Assembly: GCA_963169155.1 (NCBI GenBank)
Contig: CAUJGI010000293.1
Span: forward strand, 1-6,843
DNA length: 6,843 nucleotides
Source: Chloroflexota bacterium
Lineage (GTDB): Bacteria; Chloroflexota; Anaerolineae; Promineifilales; Promineifilaceae
Reading direction: 5' to 3'
The translations under genes and the position numbers were made by a program. Under the pieces are notes generated by a model. The model did no database searches. It was not told where the DNA came from and saw only the letters and a list, made by a program, of their open reading frames with translations. Positions 1-4,987 of the stretch are shown in pieces. Within the stretch, counting starts at the first letter, position 1; each line of letters opens with the position of its first letter.

Positions 1-242
1 CCGGTAAGAACGGCCGTGCCATACCCCCTATTCACCTCATGCTGCACCAGCTTCAGTTCAGGATGTTGGGCGGCCAGATTTTGGGTGACAACGGCCGTAT
101 CGTCCCGGCTGCCATCGTCCACCACAACGATCTCAAACTCATCCGCCAGGCGCGGCAGCACGCGCAGCACATCAGCCACCATTCCGGGGATATTTTCGGC
201 CTCGTTAAAGGCAGGCATAGAGATGGTTAAACTTCTTCGCAC
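1..242 (-). CDS. Glycosyltransferase family 2, N-terminal part (3' end outside window)
   Basis: Family 2 (GT-A fold) glycosyltransferase of the polyprenyl-phosphate hexosyltransferase-like type. It would transfer a sugar from a nucleotide donor, probably on the cytoplasmic face of the membrane. About 80 residues are visible. The start reads MRRSLTISMPAFNEAENI, the usual first beta strand and loop of the family. VVVDDGSRDDT follows near residues 43-53 and supplies the nucleotide-binding Asp residues. NRGYGTAVLTG lies at the cut edge and matches the family's N-x-G-x-G-x-A loop. The start is taken as GTG at 242-240 because GGGAG (253-249) lies 6 nt upstream and the family motif begins right after. 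A later ATG at 218 would remove the first strand. Two ACGGCCGT octamers lie in the gene. Donor and acceptor cannot be read from this fragment. Family assignment is firm; subfamily is inference. Confidence 0.9.
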   Translation of the reverse strand, partial: MRRSLTISMPAFNEAENIPGMVADVLRVLPRLADEFEIVVVDDGSRDDTAVVTQNLAAQHPELKLVQHEVNRGYGTAVLT

Positions 243-257
243 AGATTTCTCCCGCAG

Positions 258-279
258 GGGACAGGTCTGAGACCTGCCC
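258..279. repeat. Short inverted repeat between ybaK-like and glycosyltransferase genes
   Basis: CAGGTCT (262-268) and AGACCTG (270-276) are exact inverted arms around one base. They are extended by GGG (258-260) and CCC (277-279), with a bulged A at 261. On the + strand the stem is followed by a run of six T (284-289), which would fit an intrinsic terminator for antisense transcription. In the direction of the two flanking minus-strand genes no T run follows. It may instead be a dispersed repeat unit. The glycosyltransferase ribosome binding site begins 5 nt beyond it. Confidence 0.55.
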
Positions 280-294
280 TACCTTTTTTATACA

Positions 295-771
295 CTAATC
301 AGCCCTTGCCAGGCTCACCATCTCGCCGCCGCAGACGCGGAGCAAATCGGCGATGTCGATGGCCAGGGTGGCGGTGTTACGGCCGCTGCCGCAGTACACC
401 GTGCCCAGCCCGGCCAGCTGCTCGTCCAGCAGCACAATCACCTCTGGTTGAAGGGCAAATGGCCCGACCCCGCCCACTTCAAAACCTAGCTCCGCCTCGA
501 CAGCCTCAGGCGACATGCTCTCTACGGCCCGGCGGTTCACGCCGCAGTAGGCGGCCAGCTGGCGGTAATCGATGCGATCGTGCCCGCGCAAACCGGCCAG
601 AATGAAACGGCCGTCTTTCACCCGAAAGGCCACCGTCTTCAGCATCTTGTCGAGTAAAAACGGCAGTTTTGCCTCCACCTCAGCCACGGTACGCACTGGC
701 TCGTGTTCGTGCAGTTGGTACGGAATGTGGTGGCTTTGCAGCACGTTGACTATTTGTTCGTAGACGCTCAT
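295..771 (-). CDS. YbaK/ProX-family aminoacyl-tRNA deacylase
   Basis: Cytoplasmic trans-editing enzyme of the YbaK/ProX/INS fold, a family that hydrolyses mischarged aminoacyl-tRNAs such as Cys- or Ala-tRNA(Pro). The 158 residues match the usual single-domain length. Visible family features are: TVAEVEAKL near residues 28-36; K45 in KMLKTVAFR, corresponding to the key lysine of YbaK proteins; RFILAGLRGHDRID near 55-68; LGFEVGGVGPFAL at 95-107, the counterpart of the T-G-x-x-x-GG-x-x-PFG segment; VIVLLDEQL at 111-119; and VYCGSGRNTATLAID at 125-139. Three in-frame starts exist: GTG 777, GTG 774 and ATG 771. ATG 771 is chosen because no Shine-Dalgarno site is seen and a -10 like TAAAAT (786-781) ends 9 nt before it, suggesting a leaderless mRNA. 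The gene is divergent from the AllH-like gene. Which tRNA it edits cannot be told from sequence. Confidence 0.9.
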   Translation of the reverse strand: MSVYEQIVNVLQSHHIPYQLHEHEPVRTVAEVEAKLPFLLDKMLKTVAFRVKDGRFILAGLRGHDRIDYRQLAAYCGVNRRAVESMSPEAVEAELGFEVGGVGPFALQPEVIVLLDEQLAGLGTVYCGSGRNTATLAIDIADLLRVCGGEMVSLARAD

Positions 772-780
772 CACCACTGG

Positions 781-810
781 ATTTTAGTCTCTCGCTTTCT
801 TTTTGCCGAA
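781..810 (-). promoter_or_regulatory. Candidate promoter of the ybaK-like gene
   Basis: Read on the minus strand, TTCGGC (810-805) and TAAAAT (786-781) are separated by 18 nt. The -10 box ends 9 nt before ATG 771, so transcription would begin at or next to the start codon. The -35 box is weak. The call rests mainly on the -10 box and its distance to the start. Confidence 0.4.
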
Positions 811-833
811 TTGGGTGGATTGTCGGCTACAAT
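803..833 (+). promoter_or_regulatory. Candidate promoter of the AllH-like gene
   Basis: TTGCCG (803-808) and TACAAT (828-833) are separated by 19 nt, slightly long for a primary sigma factor promoter. TACAAT ends 9 nt before ATG 843, and no Shine-Dalgarno site lies between. A leaderless transcript is the simplest reading. It overlaps the oppositely oriented candidate promoter of the ybaK-like gene, so the two may interfere. Confidence 0.5.
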
Positions 834-842
834 TGCGGCACG

Positions 843-1688
843 ATGACCATAATTCAGGTGACGGCTGAAAATTTCACCCCACGCGTACAGCGGTGGCTGC
901 AAAAATCCCAGACGGCAAAGCTGCTGCATCTGTTCGACCAGGTCATCAATTTGATCGATGCTGACGGTGAAATTATCTCGGTGGTGCAGCCCAAAATCAG
1001 GCCTGGCCCGTTTTCACTGCTGATTGGTGAGGAACGGCCGTTTCCCACCCACATCGCGCCCTTTGCCCCCGTGACCAAAACCGAAGCTGGCCTCATAATT
1101 GGCCCAGTAGAAATTGATTGCCGCCCCGCTGAACTGTGGCACCCCGTTCCGGAATGGTTGCAGCTGCATGGACAAAAGGAGCAGTGGCTGGGGAATTTGG
1201 CGGAGATGCAAACGGCCGTAAACAAGCATCTCGATTCCCTGGGCGTCATCAGCCCGGCCAACTTTACTGCCCGCTTTGAGGACATTATTGCCGAGCTGCG
1301 GGCCGTGGGATTTGCCGCAGACCCGGCGGCCTGGCAAACGGCCGTTACCAAACTGGCGGGCTTCGGTCCGGGCTTCACCCCGGCTGGCGACGATTTTCTG
1401 GTTGGTTTTTTGTATAGCCTGTGGGCGACGCGCCGGGCAGACGATGTGGTGGAATTGGCTAAAGTGGTGGTAGAAACGGCCGTGCCGCGCACCACCCAGC
1501 TCTCCGCCGCCTGGCTGCAAGCCGCGGGCCGGGGTGAAGCCGTTGAACCGTGGCACGAACTGGTCGCCGCGCTGCTAAACCAGGCCAACTGGCAGATGCC
1601 TCTGGCCAAAATCTTGCACACAGGGGCCACCTCTGGCGTGGCGGCGGTGATGGGATTTGTAACGGCCGTTGCCCACCCAGCAAGGTAA
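843..1688 (+). CDS. DUF2877 family protein, AllH-like (oxamate carbamoyltransferase subunit family)
   Basis: The 281 residues are close to the usual length of DUF2877 proteins, typified by Escherichia coli AllH (YlbF). AllH acts with AllF and AllG as oxamate carbamoyltransferase in anaerobic allantoin breakdown. The diagnostic segment is GFGPGFTPAGDDFLVG at residues 173-188, matching the family's G-x-GPG-x-TP-x-GDD loop. It is followed by a Thr-Thr-x-x-Ser-Ala helix at 217-222 and GATSG at 261-265, close to the family's G-x-SSG element. The start ATG 843 has a -10 box ending 9 nt upstream. No allF, allG or allantoin gene is present in the window, so a role in oxamate metabolism is only a family-based possibility. 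Five ACGGCCGT octamers lie in the gene, four of them encoding T-A-V. Family membership is well supported; function here is open. Confidence 0.88.
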   Translation: MTIIQVTAENFTPRVQRWLQKSQTAKLLHLFDQVINLIDADGEIISVVQPKIRPGPFSLLIGEERPFPTHIAPFAPVTKTEAGLIIGPVEIDCRPAELWHPVPEWLQLHGQKEQWLGNLAEMQTAVNKHLDSLGVISPANFTARFEDIIAELRAVGFAADPAAWQTAVTKLAGFGPGFTPAGDDFLVGFLYSLWATRRADDVVELAKVVVETAVPRTTQLSAAWLQAAGRGEAVEPWHELVAALLNQANWQMPLAKILHTGATSGVAAVMGFVTAVAHPAR

Positions 1689-1696
1689 TTCATACG

Positions 1697-1770
1697 AAGG
1701 AACGAAGGGTCAAAGAAACAAAGTTTTTTCATTTCTTCGTTCCTTTCAATCTTCGTCCCTTTGTGTTAAA
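1697..1770. repeat. Imperfect inverted repeat after the AllH-like gene
   Basis: AAGGAACGAAG (1697-1707) and CTTCGTTCCTT (1735-1745) are exact 11-nt inverted arms. Further purine-rich words on the left (GGGTCAAAG) and their pyrimidine complements on the right (CTTCGTCCCTTTG, 1751-1763) continue the symmetry imperfectly. A run of six T lies in the loop region (1724-1729), and T-rich sequence follows the right half (1766-1775). It starts 8 nt after the stop codon, so a role as transcription terminator is likely, but its word-repeated makeup is unlike a classic terminator. Confidence 0.6.
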
Positions 1771-1831
1771 TTTTTCCTGCTATTAACAAACCACTGAAAA
1801 CAAACGTGGAAACGCAAAGCTGCTCAAGGAA

Positions 1832-1858
1832 AATCTGTGTAATCTGCGTAATCTGTGG
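1832..1858 (+). repeat. Three tandem 9-bp units before the translin gene
   Basis: AATCTGTGT (1832-1840), AATCTGCGT (1841-1849) and AATCTGTGG (1850-1858) are consecutive units with one difference each from the first. They end 12 nt before the translin Shine-Dalgarno site, so they lie in the probable 5' leader. An upstream in-frame GTG at 1855 falls inside the last unit and is not taken as the start. The function is unknown. Confidence 0.75.
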
Positions 1859-1870
1859 ACTTTTTCATTA

Positions 1871-1875
1871 AGGAG
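1871..1875 (+). promoter_or_regulatory. Shine-Dalgarno site deciding the translin start
   Basis: AGGAG lies 6 nt upstream of GTG 1882. It would lie inside the coding region if GTG 1855 were used, so it favours the shorter protein. Confidence 0.8.
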
Positions 1876-1881
1876 ATTCCT

Positions 1882-2514
1882 GTGGATCAACTCGATACAA
1901 CCGCCGACCAGATTCGCGCCGAATTTGAACAAATGAACACCGCCCGCGACCAGGCTTACCAGCGCTCCCGCGAGCTCATCAGCCTGTGCGCCCGGGCCAT
2001 CCGCGCCATCCACCGCGAGGAGTGGGCACCGGCTGAAGCCCTCATCGCCGAGGCGCAAAAAGCTACCCAGGTGATGGTTGAGGGCGTGCATGACTATCCG
2101 AATTTGTACCATGCGGGCTACACCCAGGACGCCGTGAAGGAGTTTGTTGAGGCCAACCTGACTTACGCCCTGGTGCGCAACGTGCCCCTGCCCACGCCGC
2201 AAGACCTTAGCACCGAAGGCAGCACCTGGCTCAACGGCCTGGCCGAAGCCACCACCGAGCTGCGCCGCCGCATCTTGGACATCATCCGCCACGGCCACAG
2301 CGACGAAGCGGAGCGCCTGCTGGACGTGATGGACCAGATTTACAGCCAGCTGGTCACCTTCGACTTCAACGACAGCATCACTGGCGGCCTACGCCGCCGC
2401 ACCGATACGGTGCGCGCCGTCCTGGAACGCACCCGCGGCGACGTGACCAACAGCCTGCGCCAGGCGCAGCTGGAAGAGGCGTTGAAAAATGTGGAAAGTC
2501 GGTTGAAGGGATAG
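1882..2514 (+). CDS. Translin/TRAX-family RNA-binding or RNase protein
   Basis: All-helical translin-family protein of 210 residues, close to the length of eukaryotic and archaeal members. The family binds RNA or DNA, and TRAX-type members cleave RNA in octameric C3PO complexes. Visible features are: the R-D-x-A-x-x-x-S-R-E helix at residues 22-31; YHAGYTQDAVKEFVEAN at 76-92; PLPTPQDL at 102-109; a long helix around 120-160 with ELRRRILDIIRHG; and FDFNDSITGGLRRRTD at 160-175, the counterpart of the family's FDYPDA-LRRK-D segment. E87 and E90 (three apart) and D175 sit where TRAX-type nucleases carry catalytic acids, so RNase activity is plausible; this alignment is by eye. GTG 1882 is chosen for its Shine-Dalgarno site 6 nt upstream; GTG 1855 would add nine residues. 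No partner subunit is seen, so a homo-oligomer is likely. It contains no ACGGCCGT octamer. Confidence 0.87.
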   Translation: MDQLDTTADQIRAEFEQMNTARDQAYQRSRELISLCARAIRAIHREEWAPAEALIAEAQKATQVMVEGVHDYPNLYHAGYTQDAVKEFVEANLTYALVRNVPLPTPQDLSTEGSTWLNGLAEATTELRRRILDIIRHGHSDEAERLLDVMDQIYSQLVTFDFNDSITGGLRRRTDTVRAVLERTRGDVTNSLRQAQLEEALKNVESRLKG

Positions 2515-2521
2515 AGATTTC

Positions 2522-2587
2522 ACGCAAAGGAGCAAAGAAACAGAGGAAAATTCCTTTGCCTCTTTGCTATCTTTGCGCTCTTTGCGT
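2522..2587. terminator. Word-iterated inverted repeat between convergent genes (possible two-way terminator)
   Basis: ACGCAAAG (2522-2529) and CTTTGCGT (2580-2587) are exact outer arms. Inside, the left half repeats CAAAG-like words (GAGCAAAG, 2530-2537) and the right half repeats their complement (CTTTGCC, CTTTGCT, CTTTGCGC). It fills the space between the translin stop at 2514 and the convergent membrane protein stop at 2595, so one structure could end both transcripts. Runs of A follow on the right (2588-2594), which read as T for the minus strand before its stop codon. Confidence 0.55.
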
Positions 2588-2594
2588 CAAAAAA

Positions 2595-2999
2595 TCACTC
2601 ACTCCCGGCCCAAATCAGCCCGATACCGAGGCCAACCAGCAGCCAAACGGCCGTCCACAACGGCGCAACGTCCCACACCCAGACAATCTCCGCCTGGGTA
2701 AATTCTGGGCCGTGAGCATGCAGCCCAGTTTTGACCGCCATGAAAACAAAGGTGAGCAGGGCGCTGCCCACACCAAACAAGCCGCCGGAAACGGCCGTTA
2801 CCAGCACCCCCCAGCCACGCCCCAACTGCCGACCGCCCAGCCAGCGCTGCCAGCCGTGGCCCAACAGCAATACGGCCGTCGCAGTACCCATGATGATGAC
2901 CTGGACCAACGCCCCTTCGAGGCTGATCCAGACGGCCGTATACACCACCCACACGCCCAACAGCAGCTTCAAACCCGGAATTTTCGGCGGAAAAACCAT
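2595..2999 (-). CDS. Unrecognised small membrane protein with four predicted helices
   Basis: I do not recognise the family. The 134-residue protein is strongly hydrophobic, with likely membrane segments near residues 10-27, 29-48, 63-89 and 111-131. A basic loop containing GHGWQRWLGGRQLGRGWG lies at 47-64, and a polar loop with KTGLHAHGPEFTQAEI at 90-105 looks like the best candidate for a conserved functional site because of its His pair and acidic residues. ATG 2999 is preferred because AAGGA (3010-3006) lies 6 nt upstream; a TTG at 3005 would add two residues. Hydrophobic patterning and the ribosome binding site support this frame over the overlapping reading frames on either strand. Four ACGGCCGT octamers lie in the gene, one in each predicted helix, all read as T-A-V. 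It is convergent with translin and divergent from the FAD gene. Confidence 0.78.
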   Translation of the reverse strand: MVFPPKIPGLKLLLGVWVVYTAVWISLEGALVQVIIMGTATAVLLLGHGWQRWLGGRQLGRGWGVLVTAVSGGLFGVGSALLTFVFMAVKTGLHAHGPEFTQAEIVWVWDVAPLWTAVWLLVGLGIGLIWAGSE

Positions 3000-3012
3000 G
3001 AGCAATCCTTAA

Positions 3013-3056
3013 ATACCGCAAAGCGGACGGCAGTCAACATCGGCAAACTGCGGTAT
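3013..3056. promoter_or_regulatory. Inverted 8-bp boxes in the divergent promoter region
   Basis: ATACCGCA (3013-3020) and TGCGGTAT (3049-3056) are exact inverted copies separated by 28 nt. They lie between the membrane protein start (2999) and the FAD gene start (3106). The right copy overlaps TATGAT (3054-3059), a candidate -10 box for the FAD gene; no good -35 box is seen. The left copy overlaps an AT-rich stretch where a minus-strand -10 could lie. The boxes could be a shared operator or just shared promoter sequence. Confidence 0.4.
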
Positions 3057-3105
3057 GATTAAACACGCTATTTTACCCATTCACAACATTTATTTGGAGG
3101 TAACC

Positions 3106-3657
3106 ATGACAAACGCAATCATCGTAGGGGATGGCCCAGGCGGCTTGAGCTGTGCCTTGTTTTTAGCTAAAAATGGGGTGGATACCACCGTGTTTGGCCA
3201 GGACAAAACCGCCATGCACTACGCAGAACTGCACAACTACCTGGGCATTCCCAAAATTTTGGGCAGTGATTTCCAGGTGATCGCCAGGCAGCAGGTCACC
3301 GATTTTGGCGCAAAGCTGGTAAACGCGCCCGTCACCGAGGTGAACAAAAGCGACGATGGCTTCAGCGTCACCACTGAAGATGGCGCGACGCACCACGCCA
3401 AGTACGTGGTGTTGGCAGAAGGTAAAGGGGTGAAGTTGAACCAGAGTTTGGGTTTAACCAAAGAAGGACGCAGCGTGGAAGTGGATCGAAATGGGCGAAC
3501 GGCCGTTCCCGATCTCTATGCCGTCGGGCGCAGCACCAAGATGAACCGCAGCCAGGCGATCATCTCTGCCGGGGAAGGTGCCTCGGCCGCGCTGGACATC
3601 CTCTCTACCGAAGCTGGCCGCGACGTGTTGGACTACGATTCACCGCCAAAAGAGTAG
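3106..3657 (+). CDS. Minimal thioredoxin-reductase-like FAD protein lacking the NADPH domain
   Basis: The 183-residue Rossmann-type flavoprotein resembles the FAD domain of thioredoxin reductase. GDGPGG at residues 8-13 in the first beta-alpha-beta unit binds the ADP part of FAD. The second FAD segment is TAVPDLYAVGRSTKMNRSQA at 132-151, followed by a GEGASAAL helix (157-164). In standard enzymes of about 310 residues an NADPH domain with a redox CxxC lies between these parts. Here it is absent, and the only cysteine is C15, so this is not a classical thioredoxin reductase. The Asp that normally follows the Gly in the second segment is Arg (G141-R142). ATG 3106 is chosen for GGAGG (3096-3100), 5 nt upstream; an upstream ATG at 3055 has no such site. 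One T-A-V octamer lies at 3499-3506. Electron donor and partner are unknown. Confidence 0.87.
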   Translation: MTNAIIVGDGPGGLSCALFLAKNGVDTTVFGQDKTAMHYAELHNYLGIPKILGSDFQVIARQQVTDFGAKLVNAPVTEVNKSDDGFSVTTEDGATHHAKYVVLAEGKGVKLNQSLGLTKEGRSVEVDRNGRTAVPDLYAVGRSTKMNRSQAIISAGEGASAALDILSTEAGRDVLDYDSPPKE

Positions 3658-3658
3658 T

Positions 3659-3736
3659 CGGTAATCCGTTATCTGTGAACGGTAATCGGTGAACGGCTCT
3701 TTCCACCGATTACCGTTCACCGTACACCGATTACCG
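3659..3736. terminator. Long hairpin between convergent genes (probable two-way terminator or repeat element)
   Basis: GTGAACGGTAATCGGTG (3675-3691) and CACCGATTACCGTTCAC (3704-3720) are perfect 17-nt inverted arms around a 12-nt loop. The symmetry extends to 33-nt arms, 3659-3691 against 3704-3736, with about five mismatches. Each arm holds two versions of a word like CGGTAATCGGTGAAC, so it is both directly and inversely repeated. It begins 2 nt after the FAD gene stop and ends 3 nt before the end of the DUF4230 gene. No T run follows on either side. Confidence 0.75.
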
Positions 3737-3738
3737 GC

Positions 3739-4464
3739 CTAGGGCTGCGGTGTGGGCGTCACCAGCACGTACCCCTTGGGCACTTCCTGCACAAAAGGTT
3801 CGGCCGTGGGCGGCGTTTCGTTGGTAAAAATGACCGATTCAAAGCCCAGCCCCTGCATAAACGTCAGCATAAACTGCTGGGCATTGAAGTTGGCCTGCTC
3901 TATTACGCCGCTGCTCAGCGCTTCTTCAATCAGCACTTCTTCCGCCAGGCGGCGCACTTGCGTTTCCAGCTCGGGATCGGCACGGGTCAGCAGGCCCGTG
4001 TCTCGGTCAGCCACATAGGATTTTTCGTTGTCGAGGGCAGGCAGATCGTCAAACAGCACGGCTTCGGGAAGGTGCACCATCACCGTGGTGGGGTCCACCA
4101 CCTGCACATCGGCCGGAGTCATTCCAGCCAGGTCTACCCCAGCTACCACTTTGCCGTTGGCCACAAAGATGAGCGTTTCGCCCATCGCGCCCCACATGTA
4201 GTCGTTGTTACGTTCGGCCGTTACGATCTTTTCCAGCTCCACCGAAGCCGTCTCTAAACGAGCCAGGTCGTTAATTTCATGAACGATGGTGGTAGCGTTG
4301 GGCAAAATGACGGGCGTGGCGGGAATCATGAGCTGCTGGACAAACTCACCAATGGGCTGGGTAACGGTTCCGGCTTTGTTGATGGTGGCCACAAACGTGT
4401 AAGCAGCGAACGCGCCCATGATGAAGAAGATGATCAAGAAAAGGTAAGCTAATTTTCTTAGCAT
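3739..4464 (-). CDS. DUF4230 family membrane-anchored protein
   Basis: The 241-residue protein has one N-terminal membrane segment (about residues 5-27) preceded by a short basic end, so the rest probably lies outside the cytoplasm. The body matches DUF4230: a segment at 60-83 with HEINDLARLETASVELEKIV, then ETLIFVANGKVVAGVDL at 96-112, VMVHLPEAVLFDDLPALDNEKSYV at 128-151, and a helical C-terminal part with Ala/Glu-rich heptads ending in FMQGLGFESVIF (202-213). The last 24 residues are rich in Pro and Thr and look like a flexible tail. The family has no established function that I know of. ATG 4464 has AGGAG about 11 nt upstream on the minus strand. It contains no perfect ACGGCCGT; two near copies (3800-3807, 4214-4221) encode T-A-E. 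It diverges from ylxP and converges on the FAD gene. Confidence 0.87.
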   Translation of the reverse strand: MLRKLAYLFLIIFFIMGAFAAYTFVATINKAGTVTQPIGEFVQQLMIPATPVILPNATTIVHEINDLARLETASVELEKIVTAERNNDYMWGAMGETLIFVANGKVVAGVDLAGMTPADVQVVDPTTVMVHLPEAVLFDDLPALDNEKSYVADRDTGLLTRADPELETQVRRLAEEVLIEEALSSGVIEQANFNAQQFMLTFMQGLGFESVIFTNETPPTAEPFVQEVPKGYVLVTPTPQP

Positions 4465-4643
4465 GTGGTTGTTTACTCCTGCAAAATTGCGATTTTACAG
4501 CAGATTTTGCGTATTTCGCACCTGCGCAATGTCTAAACGACAGGCATTGTCACTACCAAAACGTTGTTACGGCCGTTTTCGTTGCGCTCTCTACCCAGTA
4601 CTTTCGGATAAATCTCTAGCTCTGAGCAAAATCACACGCGTGC
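4465..4643. other. Divergent intergenic region between DUF4230 and ylxP
   Basis: No coding region is supported here. The + strand is open from 4463 into ylxP, but that extension lacks family similarity. For the DUF4230 gene, TAAAAT (4497-4492, minus strand) is a possible -10 without a convincing -35. GCAAAAT (4481-4487) and ATTTTGC (4504-4510) are exact inverted 7-mers around it and could be a regulatory site. One ACGGCCGT octamer at 4569-4576 is the only full copy outside a gene. Confidence 0.5.
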
Positions 4644-4672
4644 TTGACACACCCCACCGCTTTCTTCACAAT
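4644..4672 (+). promoter_or_regulatory. Promoter of ylxP, leaderless type
   Basis: TTGACA (4644-4649) is a consensus -35 box, and CACAAT (4667-4672) lies at the optimal 17-nt spacing. The -10 box ends 6 nt before ATG 4679, leaving no room for a Shine-Dalgarno site, so the mRNA should start at or very near the start codon. Confidence 0.7.
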
Positions 4673-4678
4673 ACGCCC

Positions 4679-4966
4679 ATGATTATAGCCAGTTGTGTGA
4701 TTACCCTGGAACTAGACGCCGTTTTCTCATTAAAAGAGAAGCGCAGCATTGTCAAATCGATTTTGAACCGGCTGCCGCAGAAGTTTAACGTGGCCGTAGC
4801 TGAAGTAGACAAACAAGATGTGTGGGGAACGGCCGTTATCGCCCTGGTCACCGTGGGCAACGACGCCGCCCACCTGCACAGCCAGCTGCAAACGGCCGTC
4901 ACCTGGCTGGAAGACCAACGCCCAGATGTGCCAATTTCTGATTATGAAATTGAGATTCTTACCTGA
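4679..4966 (+). CDS. ylxP: YlxP/DUF503 family protein
   Basis: The 95 residues match the typical length and pattern of small DUF503 proteins such as Bacillus YlxP. Visible features are: an initial hydrophobic strand MIIASCVITLEL; SLKEKRSIVKSIL at 17-29; FNVAVAEVDKQDVW at 36-49, the most conserved segment; a strand with VTVGND at 57-62; and the C-terminal strand DYEIEIL at 88-94. The fold is ferredoxin-like. In many bacteria the gene sits near infB and rbfA and has been linked to ribosome maturation, but here it stands alone. ATG 4679 is chosen because the family N-terminus starts there and a good promoter ends 6 nt upstream; the longer open frame from 4463 adds unrelated sequence. Two T-A-V octamers lie at 4829-4836 and 4892-4899. 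Confidence 0.93.
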   Translation: MIIASCVITLELDAVFSLKEKRSIVKSILNRLPQKFNVAVAEVDKQDVWGTAVIALVTVGNDAAHLHSQLQTAVTWLEDQRPDVPISDYEIEILT

Positions 4967-4987
4967 AAGGCAGGCGGTCATTGAGGT

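Noticed and set aside
854..1732. Long open frame on the minus strand opposite the AllH-like gene (292 codons)
   Set aside because: It is rich in Ser, Ala and Cys, matches no family, and overlaps fully a gene with clear DUF2877 motifs. It is a shadow frame.
1855..1881. Translin start at GTG 1855
   Set aside because: It lies inside the 9-bp tandem repeat and has no ribosome binding site, while GTG 1882 has AGGAG 6 nt upstream.
2647..2939. The four closely spaced octamers considered as a CRISPR array or iteron cluster
   Set aside because: The repeated unit is only 8 nt, spacings are 60, 81 and 144 nt, and the sequence between is a coding region.
2556..3062. Plus-strand open frame of 168 codons across the small membrane protein gene
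   Set aside because: Its product is rich in Gln, Pro and Arg without domain features. The minus-strand frame has helices and a Shine-Dalgarno site.
3055..3105. FAD protein start at ATG 3055
   Set aside because: It overlaps the candidate -10 box and puts residues before the Rossmann strand. ATG 3106 has GGAGG 5 nt upstream.
4463..4678. N-terminal extension of ylxP to an upstream ATG
   Set aside because: The extension has no similarity to the family, lies over the divergent promoter region, and a consensus promoter ends 6 nt before ATG 4679.
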